Below are positions 15,562-25,521 of a stretch of 64,000 nt of DNA, piece after piece. How positions within the stretch are numbered: the stretch's first letter is position 1; each line of letters begins with the position of its first letter. The position numbers and the translations under genes are program-made. Source of the DNA: VXRN01 sp963664365 (GTDB taxonomy: Bacteria > Chloroflexota > Dehalococcoidia > Lucifugimonadales > UBA1123); contig OY761144.1 in NCBI GenBank assembly GCA_963664365.1, positions 124,001 to 188,000 on the forward strand, written 5' to 3'. A model generated the notes under the pieces. That model searched no databases. It was not told where the DNA came from and saw nothing but the letters and a program-made list of their open reading frames with translations.

Positions 15562-16992
15562 ATGACCAGCATAGACCACGACCTCGCGTTCGCACCCGCT
15601 ACTGAGCTCCGAGACCTAATCGCCGACGGGCAGATCAGCTCGGTCGAGCTTACGGAGCTTTACCTGTCACGCATCGAGAGCCTGGACGGGCGGCTGAACT
15701 CGTACTTGACGCTGACGTCGGAGATCGCTCTGGCGCAGGCGAAGCGCGCTGACGAGGCGACGGCCAGGGGCGAGTCTCTAGGGCCGCTGCATGGCGTCCC
15801 GATCTCGATCAAGGACCTGGAGATGACGAGGGGCGTCCGCACGACAAGCGGCTCGCTGGCGTTCGCGGACAGGGTTCCGGATGAGAACTCGGTGGTCGTC
15901 GAGCGCGTACTCGATGCGGGCGCGGTCATGCTTGGAAAGACCAACACGCCCGAACTCGGTCACCGGGGCACTACGGAAAACCGGCTCGGACCTCCCTGCC
16001 GCAATCCGTGGAACACGGGCTACACTCCGGGCGGATCGAGCGGCGGCGCGGCGGCGGCGCTGGTGTCGGGACTGTGCGCCATATCGACGGGGAGCGACGG
16101 CGGCGGCTCCATCCGCATCCCCGCCAGCTTCTGCGGCCTGTACGGGATCAAGCCCACGCAGGGCAGGGTGCCACGCTATGCGGGATCAGCCGCCCAGACG
16201 GTCGCCAACCAGCTTAGCCAACCCGGACCAATCACGCGCACGGTGCGCGATGCCGCCATGCTGCTTCAGACGCTCGCGGGGTGGGACGCGAGGGACGTCA
16301 GCTCGCTGAGGGAGACGCCCGGCGACTACGCGGCGGCGCTGGAGCGCGACGTAAGCGGTCTGCGGATCGCGTGGAGCGGCGACTACGGTTACGCTCCGGT
16401 GGAACCGGAGGTGGTGGACGTGTGCCGCGACGCGGCGCGCGAGTTCGAGGGGATGGGATGCGCGGTCGATGATCCCGGTTTTGCGCTCGATTCGCCTCAG
16501 GAGCATTTCCACATCGTCTTCTCGACGAACACATACGCCTCATCGGGGCATCTGCTGCGCGAGAGGCCCGAAGACCTGACCGACTATTTCCGGGCGTCCG
16601 TGGAGTTCGCCGCCACACTGACGGCTGCCGACTACGCTAGAGCGTTGGGCGGGTTCGACCAGGTCAGAGTGAAGTTCGACGACCTCTTCGAGGAGTACGA
16701 CCTGCTGCTGTCGCCGACGATGGCGGTTCCGGCTTTTCCAATCGGGGAATATCCCACAGTCATCGGCGGACGGACTGTTGACGATCCAGCGTTCGCATAC
16801 CTGCCCTTCACGTACCCGATCAATATGATCGGGCACCCCGCCGCCAGCGTGCCGTGCGGCTTCTCGTCGGACGGGCTGCCCATCGGACTTCACGTCGTCG
16901 GACGCAAGGGGGATGAGGAGACGGTTCTGGCGGCGTCGGCCGCTTTCGAGCGGGCGCGGCCGTGGGGGGAACAGAGGCCGGGGGTGTCTTAG
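15562..16992 (+). CDS. Amidase (amidase signature family)
   Basis: Cytoplasmic amide hydrolase of 476 aa in the GatA-like amidase signature family. The Ser-cisSer-Lys triad is visible: Lys in GVPISIKDLE, cis-Ser in GYTPGGSSGGAAAAL and the nucleophilic Ser in GSDGGGSIRIPASFCG. The N-terminal ATELRDLIADGQISSVELTELYLSRIE is typical. Substrate cannot be assigned; there is no GatB or GatC nearby, so it is not evidently the tRNA amidotransferase. Start at 15562 rather than the earlier in-frame codon that overlaps the VOC gene. Confidence 0.9.
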   Translation: MTSIDHDLAFAPATELRDLIADGQISSVELTELYLSRIESLDGRLNSYLTLTSEIALAQAKRADEATARGESLGPLHGVPISIKDLEMTRGVRTTSGSLAFADRVPDENSVVVERVLDAGAVMLGKTNTPELGHRGTTENRLGPPCRNPWNTGYTPGGSSGGAAAALVSGLCAISTGSDGGGSIRIPASFCGLYGIKPTQGRVPRYAGSAAQTVANQLSQPGPITRTVRDAAMLLQTLAGWDARDVSSLRETPGDYAAALERDVSGLRIAWSGDYGYAPVEPEVVDVCRDAAREFEGMGCAVDDPGFALDSPQEHFHIVFSTNTYASSGHLLRERPEDLTDYFRASVEFAATLTAADYARALGGFDQVRVKFDDLFEEYDLLLSPTMAVPAFPIGEYPTVIGGRTVDDPAFAYLPFTYPINMIGHPAASVPCGFSSDGLPIGLHVVGRKGDEETVLAASAAFERARPWGEQRPGVS

Positions 16993-17011
16993 TCCACCTC
17001 GGTCCGCTCCC

Positions 17012-17300
17012 CTAGTACCTTGTCAACGTGATTCTGGTAGATAGCTCTAGGGTTCACCCTCACCCTAGCCCTCTCCCTCAAGGGAGAGGGGATATGCTCG
17101 GAATACTTCGAGTGGATCGTCAAAACTAAGTTGAAGCAGCACTAGTACCTTGTCACCGTGGTTCTGGTAGATAGTTCTACGGTTCACCCTCACCCCCGTA
17201 TCGAGTACGGGGCAGGCTCTGAGGGAGAGGGGGCCTGTTGACTGATATTCGTGGTTGTTTTTGCATTTACCTACCCTTGTCAACCCTTGAGGGAGAGCCT
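17012..17300. repeat. Intergenic repeat block with a 130-bp-spaced direct repeat
   Basis: The gene-free stretch 16993-17495 contains CTAGTACCTTGTCAACGTG... at 17012 and a near-identical copy at 17142 (about 55 bp each, running into GGTTCACCCTCACCC). It also holds the CCCCGTATCGAGTACGGGG hairpin at about 17192 and a copy of the CTGTTGACTGATATTCGTGG block at 17235-17295 shared with 8300-8365. The rest (17300-17495) shows no gene; it presumably holds the promoter for tgt. Confidence 0.8.
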
Positions 17301-17495
17301 AGATCCACCGCCTAACGATGGTATTGCGGTGTCGGCGGGTGCGGGCGGGACGCCCGCGCTCCCAAGTGGGGGGCCACAGAACGACATAGGCTCGAATGGA
17401 GGGACGGCGGGTTTCATTTGGGGGCGGCTCGCTTATACTTGGTGTTGTGTAGGGGATGTAGAGAGGGTGATCGTGATCGAGCCGTGAGGGTCTGA

Positions 17496-18677
17496 GTGAA
17501 GAGAGTTCCGTCTTTTGAGTTGGAGTCTGCCGACGGGGGCGCGCGGGCTGGTGTACTGCGTACTCCGCATGGGGACGTTCCGACGCCGTTCTTCATGCCG
17601 GTGGCGACGCAGGGATCGGTCAGGGCGGTCGATCCCGTCGATTTGCGGGCCGCGGGGGCGCGGATCGTGCTGGGCAATACGTATCACTTGTACCTGAGAC
17701 CTGGGACCGGACTTCTGGAACGGGTCGGCGGCCTGCACGAGTTCATGAGGTGGGACGGGCCGACGCTTACGGACAGCGGCGGGTTTCAGGGGTTCAGCCT
17801 GGAGCATCTGCGCGAGGTGGATGAGGACGGCATCCTGTTCAAGTCGCACATCGACGGCTCGATGCACAAGTTCACGCCGGAGTCCACTATCGAGGCGCAG
17901 GAGAAGATCGGGGCGGACGTGATAATGCCGCTGGACATGTGCGTGGCGGCGGATTCGAGCAGGGAGACGGTCGAATGGGCGCTGGAACGCACGACGCGCT
18001 GGGAGGCGCGCTGCAAGGAGGCGCATACGCGGGATGACCAGATGCTGTTCGGAATCGTGCAGGGAGGGCTGTACGAAGACCTGCGGAGACGGTCGGCGGA
18101 GGAGATCACGTCTATCGGGTTTCCGGGATACGCGCTGGGCGGGCTGAGCGTGGGCGAGTCGAAGCGGGAGATGTACGATATGACCGAGTTGGGCGTGTCG
18201 CTGCTTCCGACGGACGCTCCTCGCTACCTGATGGGGGTTGGGTCTCCCGAAGACCTTGTGGAGAGCGTCGCGCGAGGCATCGACATGTTCGACTGCGTTC
18301 TGCCGACTCGCATAGCTCGGAACGGGGCGCTGTTTTCCCGCGAGGGGCGCATCAACATCTACTCCGCGCCGCATCGGGAGCGTGACGAGCCGGTCGAGCC
18401 GGGCTGCGACTGCTATACGTGCGGGACGTTCTCGGCGGCCTACCTGCACCACCTTTTCAAGTCGAAAGAGTTGCTCGGATACCGCTTGGCGACGATTCAC
18501 AACCTGCGCTTCGTACTCAGAATGATGGAGGAGATGCGGGAGGCGATTCCGGCGGGGTCGTTCGGAGAGTACCGGGAGGCGTTTCATCGTCGTTTCACGC
18601 CGCCGGACGCGAAGGCGCGGAGGGAGCAGCAGCGGAAGTGGGTCGAGGCGCAGAGGTCGGGCGCTCGAACAGTATGA
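17496..18677 (+). CDS. tgt: tRNA-guanine transglycosylase (queuine tRNA-ribosyltransferase)
   Basis: Exchanges guanine-34 of tRNA(Asp/Asn/His/Tyr) for preQ1 in queuosine synthesis. The 393-aa product has the substrate-binding block LTDSGGFQGFSL, the nucleophile region DMFDCVLPTRIARNG and the C-terminal zinc site CDCYTCGTF followed by LHHLF and IHNL, all hallmarks of bacterial Tgt. FKSHIDGS and LGGLSVGES are also typical. Start is GTG at 17496. No other queuosine gene is in the window. Apparently monocistronic. Confidence 0.95.
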   Translation: MKRVPSFELESADGGARAGVLRTPHGDVPTPFFMPVATQGSVRAVDPVDLRAAGARIVLGNTYHLYLRPGTGLLERVGGLHEFMRWDGPTLTDSGGFQGFSLEHLREVDEDGILFKSHIDGSMHKFTPESTIEAQEKIGADVIMPLDMCVAADSSRETVEWALERTTRWEARCKEAHTRDDQMLFGIVQGGLYEDLRRRSAEEITSIGFPGYALGGLSVGESKREMYDMTELGVSLLPTDAPRYLMGVGSPEDLVESVARGIDMFDCVLPTRIARNGALFSREGRINIYSAPHRERDEPVEPGCDCYTCGTFSAAYLHHLFKSKELLGYRLATIHNLRFVLRMMEEMREAIPAGSFGEYREAFHRRFTPPDAKARREQQRKWVEAQRSGARTV

Positions 18678-18799
18678 AGCGATATTCACCCATTTCACGC
18701 TAGACGCCCATGTCTGCTTCAAGCATTATCATTTGGCCGTAATCCGTAACGGCGGACGGCGCGAACCAAGCGTGAGCAGAATCACAAGGTTAGACAACC

Positions 18800-20695
18800 A
18801 TGAAAGAACAGAGCGGGCGCATTCTGACTCTGGCGGCGATCGTTCTACTTGCCGCCGTCTTCGCTTCCGACGCCTTCGCGCAATCTCCTCCGTTTCCGTT
18901 CATCTACGAAGGGACGGCCAGAACCTCCGACGGCTATCCGGTCCCGGATGGACTCAAGATCGTGGCCGTGGTCGGGGACTATACATCCGAGCCGGTGGAG
19001 GTGAAGGATGGACGGTATAGCGACCTCACCGTCGGTCCCAGCAGCAACCGCTACTTCAACATGCCCATCAGGTTCGCGCTGTGGGACGTGGAAGCTGAGC
19101 AGACGGCTGAGTTCGAGAGAGTGACCTTCCCTACTTTCAAGACGCTCAACCTGACATTTCCCAGGCTTCCGGACACGTCCGCGGCTCCCATAGGGGCCGC
19201 GACTCCCGCGCCGACGGTCACGCCGACTCCTGAACCGACGCCCACGCCGACCCCGGTCAACACATCGCCTCCTCCATTTCCGTTCATCTACAAGGGGACG
19301 GCCAGAACCTCGGACGGCTCAGCCGTGCCGGACGGATTCCAGATCGTGGCTGAGGTTGGGGACTACAGGTCCGAGCCGGTCGAGGTGAAAGATGGGCAGT
19401 ATAGGGATCTTACCGTCGCGCCCAGCAGCAGCCGCTATTTCAACAGGACCATCAAGTTCGTGATTTGGGACGTGGAAGCTGAGAAGACGGATGTGTTCAA
19501 GAGGGTGGGCTTTCCCGCTTTCAAGACGCTTCATCTGACATTCCCCAGGCTTCCGGACCCGACTCCGACCGCTACGGCGATCACGACACCCACGCCGACG
19601 CCTACCGCGACACCCGTCCCGACGCCGACGCCGCTGCCCACAGCGACACCCGTCCCGACGCCGACGCCGGTTCCGACGGCCACTCCGGTCAAGGCGGAGC
19701 CGATGGTGTTCGCGTCCGGGTTGGTAGTGGCTCGCGAGGCGCTGATTCCGTCGGGGTCGTCCCTTGTGGCGAGAATCGGCGAGGATTACGAGTCGGATTC
19801 GGTACCGATTACTGATGACGGCGGCTACGGCGTGATGATCGTCGATCCCAAGGACACGGCTCTGCTTGGACAGAGGATCGAGTTTTACGTGGGCGAGTAC
19901 AAGGCGCGCACGACCTCGACCTATGTCAGCGGTGCGTTCGAGAATGACTTCGACATCATAGTGGAAGGTCTGCCGACGCCTACCGCGACGCCCGCCCCGC
20001 CGACGGCGACGCCAACTCCCACGCCTACCGCGACGCCGGTCCCGCCGACCGCAACGCCGACTCCCACGCCTACCGCGACGCCGGTCCCGCCGACGGCGAC
20101 ACCGGCCCCCGCTCGGCCGATAACGTTCGTCTCGGGGAAGGTGGTGGCGCAAGGAGCGCCGATCCCGGCGGAGTCGTTCCTGACGGCCAGAATCGGCAGG
20201 GCCTACGAGTCAATTCCCGTCCCGATCGAGGAGGACGGCAGTTACAGCGGAATGGTCGTGGACCCACAGGATACGTCTCTCATCGGCCAGAGGGTGGAGT
20301 TTTACGTAAACGGCCTCAAGGCGCGCACGACGTGGACCTACTCCGGCGGGGAGGTCATAAGGAGTTTCAACATCGCGGTATCGGGTCTTCCGACACCAAC
20401 GGCGACAGCCGCACCGCCAACCGCCACGCCTACGCCCAGGCCGCCGACTCCCACGCCCAAGCCGCCAACCGCGACGCCCATACCGCCGACTCCCACGCCA
20501 GAGCCGCCTACGCCTACGGCAACCTCGACGCCAGTTCCTGAAGAGCCGGAGCCGGAGTCCGAGAAATTGGATGGAGCGCCGGGATGCTTCTCGATAGCGA
20601 GTGTAACGCCGGCGACGGGGGCAGCCAACATGATGCTTCTGCTTGCGCCGTTGGGGTTGATCTTCGTCCTCAGACGCTTCAGGCGGAGAGATTAG
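18800..20695 (+). CDS. Secreted, C-terminally anchored Thr/Pro-rich repeat protein
   Basis: A 631-aa exported protein not assignable to a named family. It has a Sec signal peptide (residues 1-27, cleavage near DAFAQS). Two copies of a roughly 95-aa domain starting FPFIYEGTARTSDG follow, then two copies of a different domain (SGLVVAREALIPSGSSLVARIG...). All are separated by TPTPTATPVPTPTP-type linkers. The C-terminus is a hydrophobic segment flanked by GAANMM and RRFRRRD, resembling PEP-CTERM-like sorting tails or a simple membrane anchor. A surface or extracellular structural role is likely. Similar Thr/Pro linkers occur in the lipoproteins at 31010 and 51777. Confidence 0.8.
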   Translation: MKEQSGRILTLAAIVLLAAVFASDAFAQSPPFPFIYEGTARTSDGYPVPDGLKIVAVVGDYTSEPVEVKDGRYSDLTVGPSSNRYFNMPIRFALWDVEAEQTAEFERVTFPTFKTLNLTFPRLPDTSAAPIGAATPAPTVTPTPEPTPTPTPVNTSPPPFPFIYKGTARTSDGSAVPDGFQIVAEVGDYRSEPVEVKDGQYRDLTVAPSSSRYFNRTIKFVIWDVEAEKTDVFKRVGFPAFKTLHLTFPRLPDPTPTATAITTPTPTPTATPVPTPTPLPTATPVPTPTPVPTATPVKAEPMVFASGLVVAREALIPSGSSLVARIGEDYESDSVPITDDGGYGVMIVDPKDTALLGQRIEFYVGEYKARTTSTYVSGAFENDFDIIVEGLPTPTATPAPPTATPTPTPTATPVPPTATPTPTPTATPVPPTATPAPARPITFVSGKVVAQGAPIPAESFLTARIGRAYESIPVPIEEDGSYSGMVVDPQDTSLIGQRVEFYVNGLKARTTWTYSGGEVIRSFNIAVSGLPTPTATAAPPTATPTPRPPTPTPKPPTATPIPPTPTPEPPTPTATSTPVPEEPEPESEKLDGAPGCFSIASVTPATGAANMMLLLAPLGLIFVLRRFRRRD

Positions 20696-20803
20696 GAATT
20701 AGGGTCGGGGCGCGCTTCCGCCATAGACAAGATGCCCAACATCGCTTAGGCTGAAATGTGACGGCATCGGCACACAGCGGATACGAAAAGGAGCGCGCAG
20801 CGA

Positions 20804-21625
20804 ATGGCTGAACAGGCATCGACGGAACCCACCTACACGATGGGATATGATGAAACCTTCCTGCAACTTCTCGGCCGGCGCAGCCTCGAGAGCAACGGCA
20901 AACATCTACTTCCGCATCTCGGCCCCGGCCAGAGAGTTCTGGATTTCGGCTGCGGACCGGGGACCATCTCGGTGGGCTTGGCCAAGGCGGTGGAGCCGGG
21001 GGAGATGCACGGCATCGACATGGAAGAATCGCAAATCGGGATGGCCCGGGCCGCGGCAAAGGCGGGCGGGCACGCGAACGCGACATTCCACGTCGGCGAC
21101 GTGACCGATCTTCCCTTCGAGGACGACTTCTTCGACGTCGCCCACTGCCACGCGGTTCTGATGCACGTGCCCGACACGCAGGCCGCGCTTGCGGAGGTAA
21201 AGCGGGTCTTGAAGCCGGGCGGCATCATCGCCAGCCGGGAGATGATTGGCGCATCCTCTTTCTTGGAGCCTGGCTCTGAGAATACCGAGGCCGCTTGGGC
21301 GACGTTCATGGGCCTTTTGGCGGCGAACGGCGGCCACCCCAAGATGGGGCAGGAGTTGAAGGGGGTCTTCATGGAGGCCGGTTTCACGGACATCCAGGCG
21401 ACCGCTTCCTTCGATTTCTTCAGCAGCGCCGAAGACGTCGGCTTCCTTCACGCCTTTATCGCGGACTGGTTCTTCTCGCCTCGAGTAATAGAGGCCGCGA
21501 CCGCATACGGAGTGGCGACTCACGAGCAGTTCGATGTGTGGCGCGCTGAGATCGACGAATGGAGCGGGATGGCGGATGCCGTCGGCGGCCTCGCGTTCGG
21601 CGAGTGCGTAGGGCGAAAGGCGTAG
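20804..21625 (+). CDS. Class I SAM-dependent methyltransferase (UbiE-like)
   Basis: A 273-aa cytoplasmic methyltransferase. SAM-binding motif I is VLDFGCGPGTISVGLA (residues about 45-60). The acidic loop is MHGIDMEESQIGMARA. Motif II/III region FEDDFFDVAHCHAVLMHVPD...EVKRVLKPGGIIASREM follows UbiE/COQ5-type enzymes. Start ATG 20804 has AAAAGGAG upstream. Substrate unknown. It stands alone between an exported protein gene and genes on the opposite strand. Confidence 0.88.
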   Translation: MAEQASTEPTYTMGYDETFLQLLGRRSLESNGKHLLPHLGPGQRVLDFGCGPGTISVGLAKAVEPGEMHGIDMEESQIGMARAAAKAGGHANATFHVGDVTDLPFEDDFFDVAHCHAVLMHVPDTQAALAEVKRVLKPGGIIASREMIGASSFLEPGSENTEAAWATFMGLLAANGGHPKMGQELKGVFMEAGFTDIQATASFDFFSSAEDVGFLHAFIADWFFSPRVIEAATAYGVATHEQFDVWRAEIDEWSGMADAVGGLAFGECVGRKA

Positions 21626-21735
21626 GCCGCCAATCCAGCGTGGGCGCGCCGCTCTGTCGGGTCAATGCGGGGAGGCGACCACCTACAACCCCCGCGTTTT
21701 CTTTCTACCGTGGATGTCCTCTTGAGTGTGAGGGT

Positions 21736-22080
21736 CTATAGGCGGTCCAGCAGGTATACAATTGGGTCTGTGTCTTCGATGGGGGTTGGCCTCTTGAACC
21801 CGTCTTTGATTTCAACGACCACAAACGAGCCTGCAGGTTCTCTTCTGAATTCCCCGATGAGGTCATCCTCCAGCCACAAGGCTCCAGAATATGAGCTACC
21901 AAACCGGAGCACCGCCACGGGCCTGTCACTGGATTCGAGGTAAACGTTGATCCGGTCACGGAGTACGACGAAATCTGCGGTACGATCTTTGTCAATCTTG
22001 ACCTCAAACTTCTTACCCACTTCTTCACCAGCAGCCTTGGACAAGACTTCTGTCGTGGGTGGTGTGGCTAGTAGTGTCAC
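21736..22080 (-). CDS. Hypothetical protein, 114 aa
   Basis: No recognised family. GTG start at 22080 with AGGAGG seven bases upstream, so it is likely a real gene. The protein is soluble and charged, with a beta-rich appearance (FVVLRDRINVYLESSDRPVAVLRFGSS) and no signal peptide or membrane helix. It lies downstream of nothing on its strand except the HAD-type phosphatase gene, whose stop (22124) is about 40 nt before its start; the two may form an operon. Confidence 0.55.
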   Translation of the reverse strand: MTLLATPPTTEVLSKAAGEEVGKKFEVKIDKDRTADFVVLRDRINVYLESSDRPVAVLRFGSSYSGALWLEDDLIGEFRREPAGSFVVVEIKDGFKRPTPIEDTDPIVYLLDRL

Positions 22081-22123
22081 GTCCTTACCTCCTGTTGAGA
22101 TGCATTGATATTCTGTGTGGCCT

Positions 22124-22990
22124 CTAGTGGCTAGGAGTCGGCCCTGAAGAACTCATCTCAGTTCTGATGCCCCTTGCCCTGTTTACGATGGCTTCTCTCA
22201 AGTGGTTGTATGCGTATCCGCCTTCGGAGAAATCTGGCGGAACCGTTGCGTTGACCCTGCGCCCATATCCCAGCGCCCACGCTTTGTTAGGCTTGTCCTT
22301 CCCGAGTATGCCCATGACATAACCGCCCTTTTCGGTGATGAGTGACATGCATGGAATGTCGGTTGGGCCATCGCCGATATAGATCATGTTCTCGAAGGGA
22401 ACGGGGCGCTCCTCATGATCCATAGGTTCGTTAACGACATACTGTCGATTGAGGTACTCCTCACCTACCTTACCCTTGTTGACCATATATAGGAATCTAG
22501 TCTTGTCGGTAAACGAAATGACATTCTTCAAGTTGGAGGGTTTTCCCTCAGCATCGTATGCGAAGTCACAAGCCCAAATACGATGGGCAACTTCCGACAA
22601 GACGCTAGCACGCAGCATATCACCGATCCCAGCGGAGATGACATAGAACTCGACTCGAATGCCGACATCTCTGAACTCAGAGGTTCCTTGAATCACGTCA
22701 CGAAGGGTAATTAAGCCTTCTGGAATCCCTGGATAGAACTCTAGGCCTGCGGCAATTTCGTGAAGCTTGTTCTCAGTCAGTCCTTCCAGCGCCCCGCCTT
22801 TCCTGGAAAGCTCAATCAGCTTCTGCATGTAGGCCAAGTGCTCGTCCCATCCCGCCTTCACAAGCGGCTGAACATCGTTAGGCCAGAACTCCTCGGGCTT
22901 CACACTGAAGTGAGTCAGGAGTTGGTCAGTGGTGTCAGGAGCCAGCGTACCGTCACAGTCAGCAATAATTGCAATCGTGTTGTGCGCCAT
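22124..22990 (-). CDS. HAD-superfamily hydrolase (phosphoserine phosphatase-like)
   Basis: A 288-aa protein with a HAD motif I IIADCDGTLAPDTT, whose Asp nucleophile is followed by Cys and by the second Asp (D-x-D-G-T). The Ser of motif II is in FYVISAGIG. Motif IV region IYIGDGPTDIPCM has the paired acidic residues. The C1-type cap between them is alpha-helical. This points to a phosphatase of the SerB/MtnX-like subgroup. Substrate unknown. Likely co-transcribed with the 114-aa gene that follows. Confidence 0.82.
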   Translation of the reverse strand: MAHNTIAIIADCDGTLAPDTTDQLLTHFSVKPEEFWPNDVQPLVKAGWDEHLAYMQKLIELSRKGGALEGLTENKLHEIAAGLEFYPGIPEGLITLRDVIQGTSEFRDVGIRVEFYVISAGIGDMLRASVLSEVAHRIWACDFAYDAEGKPSNLKNVISFTDKTRFLYMVNKGKVGEEYLNRQYVVNEPMDHEERPVPFENMIYIGDGPTDIPCMSLITEKGGYVMGILGKDKPNKAWALGYGRRVNATVPPDFSEGGYAYNHLREAIVNRARGIRTEMSSSGPTPSH

Positions 22991-23140
22991 GTTGTTTTAT
23001 GTGCCTACCTTTATTTTGCCGTGCAAGGCTATCGCGCAAAGGGATGACAGTCAAGCGAGAGACTTGCGCGGCACCCAACTTCAGATTCCTGCGGTGGACG
23101 GGAAACCGACATGCAATTTATGGAGCGGTGCAGCAACCGA

Positions 23141-24154
23141 CTACACTCCCGCTTCGGCGATGAAGACGGCGAGGTCGGCGGTGCGGCAGGAGTATCCCCA
23201 TTCGTTGTCGTACCAGCCGACGACTTTGACCATATTCCCGCCGAGCGAGATTGTAGAGGGGCCGTCGATGATCGCGCTGTGCGGGTCCTGTTTGAAGTCG
23301 GAGCTGACCAGCGGCTCGTCGGTGTAGTCGAGGATTCCGTTGAGTCTGCCGGCCGCGGCCTGTCGGTAGGCGTCGTTGACCTCGTCGGCGGTGGCGGGAC
23401 GGTCGAGAGTGGCGACGAAGTCCGTAACCGATACGGTCGGGGTTGGGACGCGCATCGCCATCCCGTGGATCCGTCCGTTCAACTCCGGCAGAACCACGCC
23501 GACGGCTTTTGCGGCTCCGGTGGAGGTGGGGATGATGTTCTGGGCGGCCGCGCGCGCTCTTCTGGGGTCGGAGTGTACCTGGTCGAGGATCTTCTGGTCG
23601 TTGGTGTAGGCGTGGACGGTGGTCATCAGCCCGCGGTCGAGGCCGAAATCGTCTTGGAGCACCTTGACCATCGTGGCGATGCAGTTGGTGGTGCATGAGG
23701 CGTTGCTGAGGATGTTGTGGCTGTCGGCGTCGTACTTGTCCTCGTTGACTCCGAGTACGATGGTGAGGTCTTCGCCGCTGGCTGGGGCGGAGATTATGAC
23801 CTTCTTGGCGCCGCCTTCGAGATGACCGGACGCCGAACCGGCATCGGTGAAGAAGCCTGTGGATTCGACGACTATCTCGGCCCCCAGGTCGGCCCAGGGC
23901 AGGTTGGACGGATCGCGCTCCGCTAAGACGCCGATCTCGGCTCCGTCAATGATGATGGCGCGGTCGGTAGAATCCACATCCCCCGGGTATCTGCCGTATG
24001 TGGAGTCGTATTTGAACAGGCGCGCGTTGTCGGACGCATTTCCGAGGTCGTTCACCGCGACGACTTCCAACTTGTCCGGGTGTCGCTCCATAATGGCGCG
24101 AAGCACCTGTCTTCCGATGCGTCCAAAGCCGTTGATTCCGATGCCTATTGCCAT
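23141..24154 (-). CDS. gapA: Glyceraldehyde-3-phosphate dehydrogenase, type I
   Basis: Oxidises glyceraldehyde-3-phosphate to 1,3-bisphosphoglycerate in glycolysis. The 337-aa protein starts MAIGIGINGFGRIGRQVLRA (Rossmann GxGxxG). It carries the catalytic Cys in LSNASCTTNCIATM, and the Asp after strand 2 (VVAVNDLGN) suggests NAD preference. C-terminal WYDNEWGYSCR is canonical. AGGAG precedes the ATG. It follows eno by 16 nt on the same strand, forming an eno-gapA operon. Confidence 0.96.
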   Translation of the reverse strand: MAIGIGINGFGRIGRQVLRAIMERHPDKLEVVAVNDLGNASDNARLFKYDSTYGRYPGDVDSTDRAIIIDGAEIGVLAERDPSNLPWADLGAEIVVESTGFFTDAGSASGHLEGGAKKVIISAPASGEDLTIVLGVNEDKYDADSHNILSNASCTTNCIATMVKVLQDDFGLDRGLMTTVHAYTNDQKILDQVHSDPRRARAAAQNIIPTSTGAAKAVGVVLPELNGRIHGMAMRVPTPTVSVTDFVATLDRPATADEVNDAYRQAAAGRLNGILDYTDEPLVSSDFKQDPHSAIIDGPSTISLGGNMVKVVGWYDNEWGYSCRTADLAVFIAEAGV

Positions 24155-24170
24155 GAGCCAACTCCTGTGT

Positions 24171-25469
24171 TCATCCTCGCTGGCTAAGAAACTTTTTGTA
24201 TGCGTCGGCGCCCGCGTACTCCGCGTCGGGGCCGAGGTCTTCCTCGATCAGCAGCAGGCGGTTGTACTTGGCCGTCCGCTCTCCCCTGACGGGGGCGCCT
24301 GCCTTGATTTGGCCCGCCGCCGTGCCGACGGCGAGGTCGGCGACTGAATGGTCTTCCGTCTCGCCCGATCTGTGGCTGATAACCGTGCCCCACCCCGCGT
24401 CCTGGGTCATTCTAACAGCGTCGAGCGTCTCGCTGACCGTACCGATCTGGTTGAGCTTGATCAGGACGGCATTGGATGCGCCGCGTTCGACCCCCTGCCT
24501 GATCAGGGTGGGGTTGGTCGTGTATATGTCGTCGCCCACAAGCTGGACACGGGAGCCGAGACGCCGGTTCATCATGTCCCAGCCGCTCCAGTCGTCCTCG
24601 GCGAGTCCGTCTTCGATGGAGATGATCGGGTAGTCGCTAATCCACGAATCGTAAATGCCAACGAGGGCCTCTGCGCGGTAGGAAGTTTCCTGCTGCGGCA
24701 GCGTGTACTGTCCGGGTCGGCGGCTGAGTTCGGAGGCGGCGACGTCGATGGCAAGGAAGCAGTGCTCGCCGGGAGTGTATCCGGCGTCCTCGATGGCCTC
24801 GATCAGCAGGTCTATGGCCTGGCGGTTGGTGGCGACCGGAGGGGCGAACCCGCCCTCGTCGCCGACGTTGGTGCCCAGGGCGCGGTTTCTGAGGCTGTCC
24901 ATCAGCGAGTGATAGACTTCGACGCCCGCTTGAAGCGCGCGCTTGAAGGTGTCGAATCCGAGCGGAACTACCATGAACTCCTGGAAGTCGGTGGAGTTTT
25001 CGGCGTGGCGTCCGCCGTTGATGACGTTGAACATGGGCACCGGCAGTGTCAGAGGCCCGTCTTGGTGGAATCGGCGGTACAGGGGCTCGCCCTCGCTCTG
25101 GGCCGCGGCGTGCGCGGTGGCAAGGGATACTCCCAGGATCGCGTTGGCGCCGAGGCTCGCCTTGTTGCGCGTGCCGTCGAGGTCTATGAGTATCTTATCT
25201 ATGACATCCTGGTCCAGCGCGGATACTCCCTTGACCGCCGGGGCTATCTTCTCTCTGACGTTGGCCACGGCCTTGAGTACGCCGCGGCCTCTGTAACGTT
25301 TGGGGTCGCCGTCCCGCAGTTCGACGGCCTCGTTCGCGCCTGTGGAAGCGCCGGACGGCACGAGGGCGCGTCCCCAGGCTCCGTCGTCGAGTACGACGTT
25401 GACCTCGACGGTCGGGTTGCCCCTGGAGTCGAGAACCTCCCTGGCTCGGATGTCTGAGATTTTGCTCAC
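24171..25469 (-). CDS. eno: Enolase
   Basis: Converts 2-phosphoglycerate to phosphoenolpyruvate. 432 aa, GTG start at 25469 (MSKISDIRAREVLDSRGNPTVEV). Key features: SGASTGANEAVELRDGD, metal ligands in IAIDVAAS, SIEDGLAEDDW and LVGDDIYTTN, the catalytic Lys in VLIKLNQIGTVSETLDAV, and the signature SHRSGETEDHSVADLAVG. Full length and intact. First gene of the eno-gapA operon. Confidence 0.97.
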   Translation of the reverse strand: MSKISDIRAREVLDSRGNPTVEVNVVLDDGAWGRALVPSGASTGANEAVELRDGDPKRYRGRGVLKAVANVREKIAPAVKGVSALDQDVIDKILIDLDGTRNKASLGANAILGVSLATAHAAAQSEGEPLYRRFHQDGPLTLPVPMFNVINGGRHAENSTDFQEFMVVPLGFDTFKRALQAGVEVYHSLMDSLRNRALGTNVGDEGGFAPPVATNRQAIDLLIEAIEDAGYTPGEHCFLAIDVAASELSRRPGQYTLPQQETSYRAEALVGIYDSWISDYPIISIEDGLAEDDWSGWDMMNRRLGSRVQLVGDDIYTTNPTLIRQGVERGASNAVLIKLNQIGTVSETLDAVRMTQDAGWGTVISHRSGETEDHSVADLAVGTAAGQIKAGAPVRGERTAKYNRLLLIEEDLGPDAEYAGADAYKKFLSQRG

Positions 25470-25521
25470 GAGGTTGCGCCTCGTACCTTAGGTGACCTTG
25501 GAGTGTACACTACGCAACGAC

